From: Hyalella azteca
Lineage: Eukaryota; Arthropoda; Malacostraca; Amphipoda; Hyalellidae
NCBI RefSeq assembly: GCF_000764305.2
Contig: NW_025937359.1
Location: 248,001-312,000 of the forward strand
Direction of reading: 5' to 3'
Length of the DNA stretch: 64,000 bases
Positions 1 through 12,527 of this stretch are shown piece after piece (the first letter of the stretch is position 1; the number at the start of each line of letters is the position of its first letter). A program made the translations under genes and the position numbers. The notes under the pieces are model-generated. The model was not told where the DNA came from. It saw only the letters and a program-made list of their open reading frames with translations, and ran no database searches.

Positions 1-1149
1 AGGATTTGAACAAGAGTACCGGCCGTCTCCGCTTGTTGCTTGTGACGTACTCTTGATAATTCCGATTTAAATCCAGTCTCCGACCAAGAATTATTTTCTT
101 TTAATAGCAAATTTTGACCCTTGGCAAAGTACTAGAAATGGATTGAAAAGTATTTTAAGCTTCACTAGCCAAAGTTGGGGTTTAAAAGTTAGTTAGAGCT
201 TAATTCTTAATTCAGATGAGAATTTTTATTTCAAAAATTATGAACGGAACTGGGTATATTAATAATACTAAATTTAGTCAAGGTTGTCGAAATATATCAA
301 TTTGCGCTGCTTAAATAACTAGTTATTTAACAATCAATTTTTACCGAATCAAATCTCTTTTTGCTAAATGTTTTCGTATCACAAATAGACAATAGGTAGC
401 TCAGTGTTGATTGTAGCCGACGTTCGCCTAAATAATAGAAGAACCAATCCAAAAATCATGTTAAAAACCGTGGCGAATAAATACCCTGATGTATAGAACG
501 TCATTAACAATTGCTTGATATACACTATACAACAAACACGGCTTGCATTTCACAGATTTCTACCTAAGAGGCATGCATGTCACAAAACCACATCGCAAGC
601 ACTAGAGATTACGTGTTGGTCATGGTCAAGACAATTTACTCGAATTTACAGCTCCTAAAGACGACACATTCTACCAGATAAAACGGCCAGTGTTCATCAA
701 ACTATAGGGCCCGTTTGAGGCAGTTGATCAAAGGCAGGGGAAGGCTCAGAAGGCTCGCCCCCTCCCCACAGTTGCCAATTTGCCGTGTGCGGAAGGCTTT
801 CTGATCAAAAGGACACATCAAACGCGTGCCATCTTGTGGTTGTGGCTACGTTGCGGAGACAACGAATGTGGGTGATTGAAACTCCCCAGCGATGCGGGAC
901 GGTCACTGATAACAGTCAAGAATTGGAACATCAAAGTAACCAAAACATGAAACACTGAGATCTTTCACTTGGAGTAATCATTGTTTGAGAATACTTTCTG
1001 CAGAAACTTCAAAATTTTGATATCCGATTTGAGCTCACGCCATTGTTAAAGTAATTTTTCATATTTTTACGGACCTTAGATATGAAAAAAATATATGTTT
1101 GCCATGTAAGCGCAGCTACGAAAATGCGTTTGTACATTCGGGAGACATT
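1..1149. other. Intergenic, nothing recognised
   Basis: AT-rich with a moderately GC-rich patch at 715-900. A 9-bp inverted pair (CAAGAGTAC/GTACTCTTG) lies near the left edge. No exon or repeat supported. Confidence 0.5.
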
Positions 1150-1372
1150 GCCCCAGAAATGCTATTGCCATCGAACCATTGTCTTGTCTATGGCATGTTT
1201 TTTCCATGTAACCCAGAATATCAGTCATGCATGGTATATCGCTCCTGAACCACCCCCTCCCCAGGCATGTCATTTCCACTGAATCATTGTTCCAGGCATG
1301 TATTTCAGACTGAACCATTGTTCCTTGCATGGTATTGCCTTTGAATCCTTGTTCCATGCATGACATTGCAAT
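1150..1372. repeat. Degenerate tandem repeat
   Basis: At least three clear copies (1275-1372) of a unit of about 31 bases built on TGAACCATTGTTCCATGCATG, with weaker copies upstream to about 1150. Open frames on both strands here are repeat translations. Confidence 0.7.
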
Positions 1373-2334
1373 AATTCTGCAATTTTTATTCAGAGGTAGT
1401 CCTGTACTTGTTCAGGGGTTATTTTTCATGCAATCTATTACGCGCCAAAAAACTAATGAAATCGAGTAGAATGAAACATAAATCGTCATCGTCAACACGA
1501 TAGAAATCAGTAGATAATTAGCGAATTAACCACTCTTTTGTACCGTGGTGATGCGGACAAGCCTGTGGCCTATTTTTTCATTTACATTAAAATAAATGAG
1601 TTAGTTATCATAGTTATGCTGTTCAAACAGGAAGGGACTGTGATTGTAACAGAAATTTAATAGCCAGTTTATTTGTTATTTACTAATAAATTTCCAACTG
1701 TGTCGCGATAAATTTTCTTATCTGACTTATATTACCGAAGTTGAAGGCCTGTTCACATTGAATGTGTTATATTTCATATTTACAACTTTTGTATATTATT
1801 ATTTTTTTATTGAATTCTAAATGATGGCGACTATAAGTGATGGATGAAGAAGAAAAAAAAGAAGGAACTTGGAAGAAAAATATATATGTATATGCTTCCT
1901 CAATATTTTCAAGATAATATTGATGCATACATAGGTAGGTGGCCGTGCACTATTCATGTAGCTGATTTTAAGTTTATTTAAGTAAAGTTTGAAAGAACTT
2001 TTGCTCATTATAGGATAGTTCATCTTGAAGAGTGTTGAGCATCATGTACAGCCACCTCTACTCATGCAGGCGCATTTTGTATGACTCCCAACAGAGCTAA
2101 AACAACAAAGTTTCTTCGAAAGAGAGAACCTAAACGCCCGGCATGTTACATATTTTATTGAAGTGCTCGAAATGCGTACTTAATGCATGACGTTAATAAC
2201 TTTTTTCTGAGCAACGGCTGAATGCGGCCAAGCTTTTGAGGCAACTTTGACTGAGCCTCTCTCTCGGTCAGCTCCCATTATCGTCCGATTCTAAGTATTA
2301 AAATCACTTGTTTGCTTGAATCGCAAGTTAACCA

Positions 2335-2554
2335 GGAATTTAAAAGCAAAGAAAATACCACAAAAATTCACAATATCTGCATAAGAGAAAACGTTTCGAA
2401 GTCCAGCTTCATCGTCAGTTCAGAACACAAAATGAACAGAATTATGACGAACAGAATTTTGTGTTATGAACTGACGATGGAGCTGGACTCCGAAACGTTT
2501 TCTCTTATGAAGATATGTTGAATTTTTGTAGTATTTTCTTTGCTTTTAAATTCC
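2335..2554. mobile_element. Foldback with 99-bp arms flanked by 15-bp direct repeats
   Basis: Arms 2335-2433 and 2456-2554 are inverted copies differing at about seven positions, with a 22-base loop. The 15-mer TCGTCCGATTCTAAG occurs directly after the right arm (2555-2569) and 39 bases before the left arm (2281-2295), like a target duplication enclosing the hairpin plus 39 extra bases. No coding sequence; the 69-codon open frame across it is incidental. Confidence 0.85.
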
Positions 2555-2687
2555 TCGTCCGATTCTAAGAGTGCAACACTTACTTTGAGGCGGTATTAAA
2601 ACTTTACATCGGGTCCGTGACGATCATGGGGCGCGAGTATTTGGTATTCAAGATGGATCCAAATGTCACATTGGTACGAACTTTTAT

Positions 2688-3235
2688 TTAACATTTCCAT
2701 TTCACGTGTTCTTTCAGTTCTTCGTCATTTTGAAACTTTGTCCTTGCCACAAAGTCCTTGAGTTTCGTAAACAGATGAAAATCTGAAAGAGCCAAGTTCG
2801 TACTGTAGGGTGTATGGTGGAAAATTTCCCACTTGAATTTTTGGAGAAGTTGTGTTATCCGAGCCGTATGCTGCCTGGCATCATCGTGCAGGAGAATGAC
2901 GCCAGTAGACAACAGACCTCGCCGTCGATTTTGAATTGCCCGCCATAATTTTTTTAATGCTGCACAATATGCATGGCCATTGACTGTGTCTCCACGGGTC
3001 ATGAAATCGATGAGCAGTGCACCTTGCCGATCCCAGAAACACTGGCGGCGGAGTAATATGACACTGATATACAAAAATTCGTGACACGATACCACAAATG
3101 CTTAAATTTGTCCGGAGATTATGTAGAGAAGTAGTGTAAAACAAGTTGTTTTCAATAAACATGTTTACATTTGTTAATATTTACTTCCTTTTCTTCAATT
3201 CCCAAACGGGTACTACTTTCCTGATGACCCTCGTA
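2688..3235. pseudogene. Mariner transposase relic with an inverted middle segment
   Basis: Minus strand 3041-2695 encodes the catalytic part of a mariner transposase (CFWDRQGALLIDF, RAIQNRRRG, LLHDDARQHTA, LSDFHLF). Only 33 residues separate the two visible catalytic Asp, one fewer than the usual DD34D, and the normal PDLAPSD is degraded to TNLALSD. On the plus strand, 3066-3134 encodes the transposase C terminus (IQKFVTRYHKCLNLSGDYVE and stop), followed to 3235 by a terminal inverted repeat ending CTGATGACCCTCGTA. The two pieces therefore point in opposite directions. The N-terminal part and the other terminal repeat are absent. Non-functional. Confidence 0.9.
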
Positions 3236-4201
3236 GTAAGGTACTACGCACACCGTTCTTTCTCTTCCTTAATTGCTCTTTTCGCTGTTCGTTAACACTG
3301 TTCGTTATTATTATTTTCGTGACATATCTTCTATATAGGAATACGTCTGACTATAGTCATGGCTTAGGAAATCAAGAATCAAGTCACGGAGACTCTGTCG
3401 TGTATTGACGGTGTGATTATCGCCACACACTCCAATGGGAACATATAAAGTGAACGCAGCAATTATTTATGACCACTTAAACTAATTTTCCCACTTCCAC
3501 GTGCGTTTGACTAGCTGTTGTTGCTGCTGGTGTGCCCGCTGGTGTGCAGTAAAACCACCTACACACCCGCGTGTGCTTTAGATGTAGGGTTGTTGCTTGA
3601 AAAATAATACATACTGTATATAAACTGAATAAAGATAATAAATTGAATAATGAATAAATAGAAAAGAGCGAAAACAAAGAATTTTACAATTAAATTCACT
3701 AAACCATATTTTTAGCCGCGGATTCTTTTTATTTTAATTTCTTGTTTTCGGATCTTATCTGGTATTATAGGAATAAACACAAAATTAGGACCAATGTTAA
3801 TAAATCATGTCGCAAACTAAGTATTAAACGGAATATCACAATCAAAATAGATAAATAGTGTCAATAATTTCCGCTTCAACTGATAAGTTCCACTGAATTA
3901 GCACGCACATGATTCTGTTAAAAAAAGTACCACAGCATTCACGTACCTATGAGCTGGAATCACGGAACTTTGACAAATTACAAAGCATTTCTAAACGAGG
4001 TAACGTCGGATGTGACTTAGAACCAGAAAGAGAAAATGATAACTATCTTGATGATTGATACATTTATTTTCATCACTACTTGCACCTCGAAATGTCAAGT
4101 TTTCGTATTTTAAAATAATTTTAGTACAAGGACGGCATTGTGTATGTGCTTGGCATAGTGGGCAGAGGTCAGAGTGCAGGAGGCCAGAATTTATATATTT
4201 A
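3236..4201. other. Intergenic, nothing recognised
   Basis: AT-rich; only short open frames without homology. Confidence 0.5.
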
Positions 4202-4413
4202 CACTGTTATAAAAATGACCGTTAACGTTATTACCGGCATTTCAGTGGCCGGTCGGCACGTGAAAAGAAACACCGTTTCACCGTTTTTATTGCAATTTAA
4301 CGCCAGAAATCCGTAAAACATCAGATAAAAACGGCGAAACAGTTTATTTTCACGGGGCGACCGGCCACTAGGACGCCAGTGAGACCGTTTTTTCACCGTT
4401 TTTTCTAACAGTG
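4202..4413. mobile_element. 212-bp MITE with CACTG ends
   Basis: Ends CACTGTTATAAAAA and TTTTTTCTAACAGTG are inverted and flanked by TA on each side. Internal sequence is also largely self-complementary (AGTGGCCGGTCG against CGACCGGCCACT; GTTTCACCGTTTTTAT against ATAAAAACGGCGAAAC), so the whole forms a long hairpin. No coding capacity. Confidence 0.85.
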
Positions 4414-4706
4414 TAACAACACGGCACCACCTACGACTCTACGCTCTCAGGAACTCCTAGGAATCTCTCAGGAAGTTTGAGAGATTCAACCCTCTGATAG
4501 GCGTTCTGCTACGACGCAATCTCGTCTGCAGGAAAAATCTCCTGCATTTTAGCCACACAGGCTGCTTAGCGACACGAACATTGTTGCCTGATGTTGAACA
4601 TGATATAATTGTGTAATTTGGTTTGGAATTTTTTAACTAAAGAATAATATGTGATTATTTCTTGCCATTCACAATCTTGCGCTTTTTTGCTGTTAATATG
4701 TATCAT

Positions 4707-5139
4707 GATCGTACATGATGTCTACATCTGATCGTACATGATGTCTACATCTGGTCGTACATGATGTCTGCATATGATCGTACATGATGTCTACATCTGG
4801 TCGTACATGATGTCTACATCTGATCGTACATGACGTCTACATCTGGTCGTACATGATGTCTACATCTGATCGTACATGATTTCTATATTTGATCGTACAT
4901 GACGTCTACATCTGGTCGTACATGATGTCTACATGACTGATCGTACATGATGTCTACATCTGGTCGTACATGATGTCTACATCTGATCGTACATGATGTC
5001 TACATCTGGTCGTACATGATGTCTACATCTGGTAGTACATGATGTCTACATCTGATCGTACATGATGTCCATATCTTGTCGTACATGATGTCTACATCTG
5101 ATCGTACTTGATGTCTACATCTGATCGTATATGATGTGC
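4707..5139. repeat. 23-bp minisatellite, about 19 copies
   Basis: Unit GATCGTACATGATGTCTACATCT with single-base variants. GATCG and GGTCG versions alternate through much of the array, giving a 46-bp higher-order period. One unit carries a 3-bp insertion near 4935. Confidence 0.95.
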
Positions 5140-5885
5140 GGATGATAAGGTGCAGGTGAAATACAGTGATACAAAAATATCGTTGATGACTTCAATTGAA
5201 CCAACAAATTAAAGGACCGGATAAACATTTTATTTGCTGAAGCGCGATGTGTTACGTAAAATAAATGCTAGAGATCTTGTAAGTTGACTATTCTCCATTA
5301 TGTATTTACAGAACAATACGAATTTGTATCATTTAATTTTTGTAGTTAGATGCCCGCTCATCAATAATTGAATATATGATGATTTTAAGAAGGCAATGTC
5401 GAAGCCTTTCTTTGTAGCCAGACGCTATACTCTGCTGCCTGAGCTGCTGTTTTTCCCCTACCTTCACTGTTTTGCCTACACTAACCTTATACTTTGAGCA
5501 ACACAACAGCGGGAGTTATCGTTTTAGAATTCTACTTGCCCACCCGCCTCATCGAGCTGTGCACCTCCTGTGTCATTGAGATATCCCTCTGCCTAAGAGT
5601 GATTTGGAGACTTTAGGCGCCTTCTCTGGTGCGTAGGATTAAAGTATATTCAAATTGGTAATTTATTAATTTTTATATCACTATAATTTGAATCTAGGTT
5701 TAATTTCTCATTTGCCTTCTCTGTCGATCATACAAAATATTTTTGAAACTTAAACTGATAGCGGAGCTGGTTACCGAAACGTTCAAAAAATCATGTTCCA
5801 AAATTTTCGTCAATTTGCGATCTAATCAAGCTTATGATATCAATCTAAAAATTTGTGCAAATTCATGTTTGTTCGATTGTTTTTT

Positions 5886-6020
5886 TAGCGCATTTTCTCA
5901 TTTATGGAAAAAATGCACTATTGTGCTCGCCATGTCCGTCCGTCTGTCCGTTCGTGACTTCATGTTTTCGTCGACGAGAAAATGCGCTCTCTGTCGCTCA
6001 CTGCAGTGACTACCGAGTTA
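5886..6020 (+). repeat. Copy of the AGCGCATTTTCTC repeat family
   Basis: Begins TTAGCGCATTTTCTCA and contains TGCACTATTGTGCTCGCCAT, a short GTCC/GTCT run, TTTTCGTCGACGAGAAAA and GCAGTGA. Two further copies form the inner arms of the element at 20328-21443 and another is at 18804. The internal inverted repeat (GCGCATTTTCTC/GAGAAAATGCGC) suggests a small MITE. The open frame at 5743-6009 is this repeat read through. Confidence 0.75.
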
Positions 6021-6584
6021 TATATATTTTTTAAATTATGAAACTAATATTCCATCTGCAATTTTTCAGTAGGATTTACAAGGAAATATGCATTTTAATT
6101 TCTTTCTTTTAAATTCTAAATACTTATTAGTCCATTCAATTATTGTTTTCAAAAATCATCAATTCGCTAATGAATTTGGAAAGCAATATAAATTTAAGGT
6201 AGATATGTTATTTAATTTATAAATGAGAATGTTTGATTCTACAATTTTGATGCGAATGATGAATGATTGTTCAGAGCTGCAAAGAAAATTTATATAGTAC
6301 AAGTAATTGTAGTAAGGTTCGTACGATTATCGGCTTAATAACACATCGGCTTAATAACACATTTTTTTGCTAAATCGTGAAATATAGTTCCAAAGTCGTT
6401 AAATCTATTTGACGGTGTCGTAATGTTTAAAAAGAAATTATACTGAACCAATCATCATTTAATATATTATGCCACTTGGCTACACGAAACACTTATTTTT
6501 TATCATATAATTGCTATATATAGATTTTTTACGGATAAATAAATAATTGAACTAAGCAGTCCATGATTTCATGACGCCTCATGG

Positions 6585-6748
6585 CTGGAAGTTAGAGGAG
6601 TCGTAAGTAGGGAAGGCAGAGTCTCAATGGGCCAGTGTCCGGCGAGCTCCCGGAGTGTGAGGTGTGTGTCGCTCCCCGGTCCCAGTGCTGTGTGTGCACG
6701 CAGTCTCGACAAATCGCAACCCACTAAACACGCCATATAAAAGCCCAA
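6585..6748 (+). other. GC-rich block with a donor-like end, possible non-coding first exon
   Basis: A CpG-rich island in AT-rich surroundings ends in CCCAA/GTAAGAG. A TATAAAAG lies inside it (6736-6743), and TATATATA lies upstream at about 6514. It could be a 5' exon of the plus-strand gene, but the distance (26 kb) makes that speculative; a 54-codon minus-strand frame also crosses it. Confidence 0.2.
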
Positions 6749-9700
6749 GTAAGAGTTTAACCTTCGTGTTATTAGGACCTAGAACGGTTTTCTTCAGAAT
6801 GGTGTCATTGAAATAAGTAATCGTTTTTCCTACAATTAATGGATATTGCTTATTAAATAGTAATTGTTTTTCACCTGTTAAGACCTCTCATATTTTACTA
6901 AACATCTTCATATACAAAAGTTGGAAGTTGTATATAATTTAAACTGCTTTGATACATAATGAAATTCCAGAGCTAATTATTGAAATAAAGTATTTAGCAG
7001 CACTTTGTATCTTTGAGATCCGGACACACATTTAATTTGTTGTCGTAAACAACTTGCATGCGAAGTTCGTTCAAGATTTTAGACATTACTGGTACTTTGA
7101 GGGAATAAAAAATGTATGTGACTTTATGGAATAGAATTAGTTATGCGACTATAAAACAGCTCTCATTGAAGTCACCCTCAGTCAACTGGATTACGTAGCA
7201 GTTCTTCGATGCTAACTTCTTGCGAAGCTTAGCCCGATAATTGAGTGTACAAAGTCACCGCCAACTATCGAATATTCGGTGACGGAAAATTGTCGTACGA
7301 AGCAGGATATAAACCCGGAAAATAGATCTCCAGGAAAATATATAATTATGTATGATGCAGGTTCTGAACTTATACGGGAAACATGAAGCGAATTTTATCC
7401 CTTATTCTTAGTGCGGAAATTTCGAATGCTTGTCGACAATAAAATCAGTTAAAGTTTCAGTCTGCTCGGAGCTAACATAAGAATCGACATAAATACTATG
7501 AATATGAAAAAAGTTATACCTATGCTACTGGCATACAAATCACTTAATTGTGAATGCATGGATGCTGGAACTAATCCAAAATGCTTAAGAAGCTTAGATT
7601 AACAAAATATCTGGCGTTGGATTTGCTTTTATTAGGTACTGAATTTCAACGCTTCGAAACCTTGATGTTTTTTTATTCTTGACAATAACGACAGCTCCTG
7701 CCCGGAGGTGTTTCTAGGATCCGGGGCCTTGCTTTCAAAACTCGCTAAGTGAACGTAAGTACTTACGCTCTATTTTCTTGTCTATGATTAGTGGATTTTG
7801 CCTGAAAGACCGTTAATGATTGGCTGATGAACTTACGATCTCTTAACTCTTTTTGAGAGTATGGGCCCAGAGATGTAATCCTGAACGCCTCCGCGTTATT
7901 TTCTCAGGCTTTGTCATGGAGCGAGCAGCGTCCTCACTCGTATCGTGATTAACGCGCGTTCAGCGCTAACATTGCATGAAACGTTTTGATTCCATCTGTA
8001 GGATGGATTGAATAAATGATTCAACAGGAAAACTACAAATTATGAGAACGGTGTAGATAATGAATAAGTTTTTATCAACCATTGATTGAATTAGAGACAA
8101 GTCAAATCCGAAAGAAATTCAGTTGAGAAAAAGGACATGGAAAAGCCACTTTCCCGGGCTCAGTTGATCCAGCGGTTTCGTTGTGAGTTGCTCTTGTGAA
8201 GTAATCAAATTAACGGCATTAAATCAAAATCTTTTTTTCAAAATCGTGTTTTTGTGTAAACTGGTATTCTGAACTAGTTATGACGCATAAACACATTACT
8301 TATTACTTGTTATTAGCATCTCAACTCTGAGTGTCAGTTAATTTATATTCTGCAAGCTTGTTATAGTACTACACGATTCAGTACCTTTTAAATAATTTTC
8401 ACTGTCTTGAAAAAAATTGAGCGAATGGAAAACAAAGTTTCATTTTATAGATAATTGCATGAATAAGTTAATAAGATATGAAACAAATTGTTGTAAAACA
8501 CGAAGGAAGTTTAGAGAAACGGCTAGAATTTCGATTAATTTTGCGTGGAAACAAGAAGCGCGCGATTTTTCCCAAGTCTAAAGTTTATTTACTCAGAGCG
8601 ACTTAAATAATTCATTGCACGCATTCGTTCCCGGATAAGTTTGAACTCAAGTTGCCAGAAACTCGACTCTCGCCAAACTCTCAGGCTCGAGGCTCAGAAT
8701 GTTCTTGAAGAGATAATTGTTATGTTTAGAGAATATAAAGAAAATGGTCTCGAACCTCATGATAAGAAAACTAGGATCGGAACTAACGGTTTCACTGTAC
8801 GTTATTGCAGCTGAGTTCATTACTCCACTAAATTATATTTATTTTCATTGTTATTGCATATGTTTGATTTAGGAACACTAGCATGATTTACAATTACTTA
8901 AATATTAAGAACAAAGTCCGTAGACTCATAGATTTTTTGGTTACCATGTTAAATAAGAAATAATGCTGATGTGCCTTCTGTGCAATGCCTAAAGTTGACA
9001 CGGCTGTTCAATGACAGGTATTCTCGCGTTCGCTACTCTTAGTAAAATCGATCAGTGTTGACCTTCAAGTCAAGGCTTCATGTACACTGCCTTCAAAGGC
9101 ATGTTAGGCAGGCGAGGCAATAATTAACTTTATTGATGTCAGTCCATCGGCAATCATGTAGTGATTGCGACTTCGCGTCAGTGTTGCAGCGCTCCCATAT
9201 GTTCACCTCCCATCTTGTGTTTCTGAAGTAATTTAAATATAAGGCATATTACTGATGGGTTGCGCGAAATATATGAATTTATTACTCATGTTCTGCGATG
9301 TATACCTATATTTTAATGCGCCTTTTTTCCCTACGTTTGGGGTTTTGACGCTCAGTCTCACCTTCAGTTTTTATCTTTTCATCCTACCTCTCCGGGTGAT
9401 AAGGGGAAATTGTTACATTGACTGAACATAATTCTATTAAATATAGTTATATTGGTGAACTATTAACTTGTGAAAATTACAGTCTGAATGCCGCATGTCC
9501 GAATAATAATGATATCAGTGAATCATATTGTAATGCAGTAGCCTAATTTTTACATCTTAAATGTTTTACAAACGTTTTGGAGAGAAATAACTACGTTGGA
9601 TCTATGCTATGTACGTGTTTGTTATTGTTGCTATGATGCAGGAATCGATAAACATAGCAACGTATGTTGAAATTGTTCGATAAAAGTTTCCAAAAGTAGG

Positions 9701-10845
9701 TTTCTGAGATCTTAGCAAATTTTTTGAGATTAGAAAAGTAACATTGAACATTCAAATCCAGTTCATTAGCCACGAAAAGATTGCCGAATAAACATCACCA
9801 TGATAACGGAATTCATTCATGGCTAGAGCACACAAGACTTTAGCTTAGGTGGAGGAGTTTGTGAGGCATCGACGGTCTGCATTATGCAATCGGGCATTGG
9901 ATTTCGTTACTTTAAGTTACAAGTTTCTATTTAATCCCTTAGCACCTGTGCTCAAGTACAGACCATACTTGAATATTATCGTCTGCTCAACCTCGCCAGT
10001 ATTTGGAGCCTTATAAGGCTGATCCCCAACCGTTATGTGAAACGTTGCGAAGTTGCTAGGTGGCACTGGGACAAGAGACACCTTTGCAGACGGCTGACCT
10101 GTAATAGTCAGACGTGACGACCACGAAAATAAAATGGAATAAAAAAACTTATTACCATTATTTCCGCATTGAATTATTTTTATATGTCCTCTGATGATGC
10201 TATTTTACAAACTAATGTGTATGCTGGAAAGACTCCAGACCAAGTATCCCACTCAATACATGAATAATTTTTCCGAATACATAAGGTAATTAAAGCAGAG
10301 TTCGTGTGCCGCAGATCCTTGAACTATGAACATTATCTTCTAAGGCCTTGATGTTACTGGAAAATTGAGAAATTTATTTGTACGCTGAAATTTCGAGTTG
10401 TGTTGTTTGCATTAGTTATGGTTATAAATTGCTGTCTATGGATGCGACCATAAATAATATTTACCGTCGATGTTATATCTCAAGTGTGTCGTCTCCAAGC
10501 AATTATTTATATTTATTATTTATTAACAGACGCATTTTGGCGTGACTCTCAACCAATGAATGTTTAAACAAATAATTAACAACAATAACACATTAATAAA
10601 ATTTACAGAAGGTTTTAATTTTTCACTAATGCAATATCTTCCGGAATCGTCTTTGAGGAAAAAGAGATCGATAATTGAGAAATCTTACAGATATTGGCGT
10701 GAAAATATTGCTGTTAGACCGGTCACATTAATTATGTTGCTGCTACGAAAATGTGGAATTGTAGCTCAGCCGATTTAAGTTGTCCATTTAAGTTCCAAGC
10801 AATTACGTGCCGGTACCTTAATTAATGAGCAGAAAATCAATAATC
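6749..10845. other. Intergenic, nothing recognised
   Basis: AT-rich. The longest frames (60-72 codons near 9591 and 10560) show no family. An acceptor-like site at 7905 followed by a ten-codon frame was seen but has no partner. Confidence 0.5.
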
Positions 10846-10922
10846 CTTCGAAACGAAACCTTGTCTTAATACCCCTCGAGCTTCGAAACGAAACCCGCCT
10901 TGCAATCATAATACCCCTCGAG
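10846..10922. repeat. Short direct duplication
   Basis: CTTCGAAACGAAACC ... TAATACCCCTCGAG occurs at 10846-10880 and again, with a 7-base insertion, at 10881-10922. Confidence 0.85.
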
Positions 10923-11304
10923 CTTGGAAGGGCTCGTTCATGAATAAAAACTTAAAAAATATAAATAAATAAGTTCAGAACTGTTAAACAATATTTATTA
11001 GACAGAAATGTACATGTTCACGCCCGAACCCATGATTATGTTGCAGCATAATCACATGCGCCTATGTTAAGAAAGTCCCAATGCACGTTTACTCCAAAAA
11101 ACATTTTTGTCGAGAATTGAAATCTCCGAACACTTTACGCGCTGGTTTCCAAATTTTCACTTCAATTATATTTAAATCAGTAATGATGTTTAACTTGAAC
11201 TTCTAAACGGTAGCCAAACTCGTCTCACACGAGAAAGCATATCTTCTGTTCCTGAGTGCACCGTAGCAGTGATACGGTTCTTCAGATCAACCAGAGTTGC
11301 TGCA

Positions 11305-11615
11305 GTTTCGTTGTCCGTGTTATTGATTGATGATTGTTTCGTTGTCCGCGTTCTTGCTTGATGATTGTTTCGTTGTCCGCGTTCTTGCTTGATGATTGTT
11401 TCATTTTCCGCGTTCCTGTTTCATGATGTTCTAAAGACGTTCTTGCTTGATGATTGTTTCGTTGTCCGCGTTCCTGTTTGATGATGTTCTAAGGACGTTC
11501 TTGCTTGATGATTGTTTCGCTGTCTGCGTTCTTGCTTGATGATTGTTTCATTGTCCGCGTTCCTGTTTGATGATGTTCTAAAGACGTTCTTGCTTGATGA
11601 TTGTTTCGCCGTCCG
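11305..11615. repeat. 31-bp minisatellite
   Basis: Unit containing TTGATGATTGTTTCGTTG and TCCGCGTTCTTGC. A second, shorter variant type (TGATGTTCTAAAGACG) is interspersed three times. Read on the minus strand it gives a repetitive Arg/Asn/Gln-rich open frame (11421-11660) that is not a gene. Confidence 0.9.
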
Positions 11616-12058
11616 GTGCTCCAATAGTGTGGTCTCGGTCGCACGTACTTTGATGAACAATGCATCTTAATGAATCGATATCAACCTTGTTTGTCCTCAT
11701 TGCTTATGCATTCAATTGTCGCGATCATTGATTTGAGATGTTATCATCATGTTTTGGTCTCGCTACGTGGCGTCCTTGTATATTGAACGAATAGTATTGA
11801 GTATTAATATATATTGAACGAATATTATTTTGGGTTGCATTATTTAGCCACAATGGGAGTTTTTTAAATATGTGTAATGCAGACGTTGATATTAAAACTT
11901 TAAAGATTGGATGATTTCTCTGTAAAACTTTTGTACGTAAAAAATTATTGCTCGGGGATGTGGGTATGTTTTTATGGCCTGGAGTGTGTTCAGCTTTATA
12001 GGATTTCTGAAGTCTGCTTGAACAATTTTATTGTTCCGCACGGTTCAGACTTATCTAG

Positions 12059-12096
12059 AGAAGAGGATCCATCATTTTAATGATGGATCCTCTTCT
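12059..12096. repeat. Perfect 18-bp palindrome with 2-base loop
   Basis: AGAAGAGGATCCATCATT, TT, then the exact complement. Extrudable hairpin of no known role. Confidence 0.9.
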
Positions 12097-12399
12097 GATT
12101 TTAATTCTAAAATGATTTTAAAGAGAAGATTAGTTCAAGATATTTGTATATGCACTTTACTGAACATTGACAATGATTGAAATCTAGTCATGAATTCACG
12201 GTTTCTAGACTTGCATCTTGACACTGTATTTTATATCCTATGTTGCGTTAAGACTGTAAGTCACTTCGTTATCGCTTGTACCGTCAAATTCGGTATTTTC
12301 TCAATAACCCTGAACGTATCACGTGCCAACCCAGCATTTAAGTATTAGATAGTGGTCATGATTTTGCCTTTTAAAACAAATTTCGACGTTCATCGGTAA

Positions 12400-12527
12400 T
12401 CTTGTCGGCATAAAGGCGGCCACTTGGGATTATTGCGGGATCGATGACGTAGACTCGCCTCTGCGACCTCTTTGATCTTTCGCCGCGATCCAGCGGCTCC
12501 AAGGTCCCCACTAGACAACCTTTTATA
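12400..12527 (-). other. GC-rich block with minus-strand TATA box-like site
   Basis: TATAAAAGG (12527-12519) is followed at about 25 bases by a CpG-rich stretch open on the minus strand (VGTLEPLDRGERSK, VYVIDPAIIPSG). No donor or downstream exon was found, so it is recorded only as a promoter/exon-like block. Confidence 0.2.

Noticed and set aside
2881..3162. 93-codon minus-strand frame overlapping the mariner relic
   Set aside because: It is antisense to the plus-strand transposase C terminus and out of frame with the catalytic segment.
4707..5139. Regular 23-bp repeats that might suggest a CRISPR array
   Set aside because: Units are directly adjacent with no spacers, in a eukaryotic context; it is a minisatellite.
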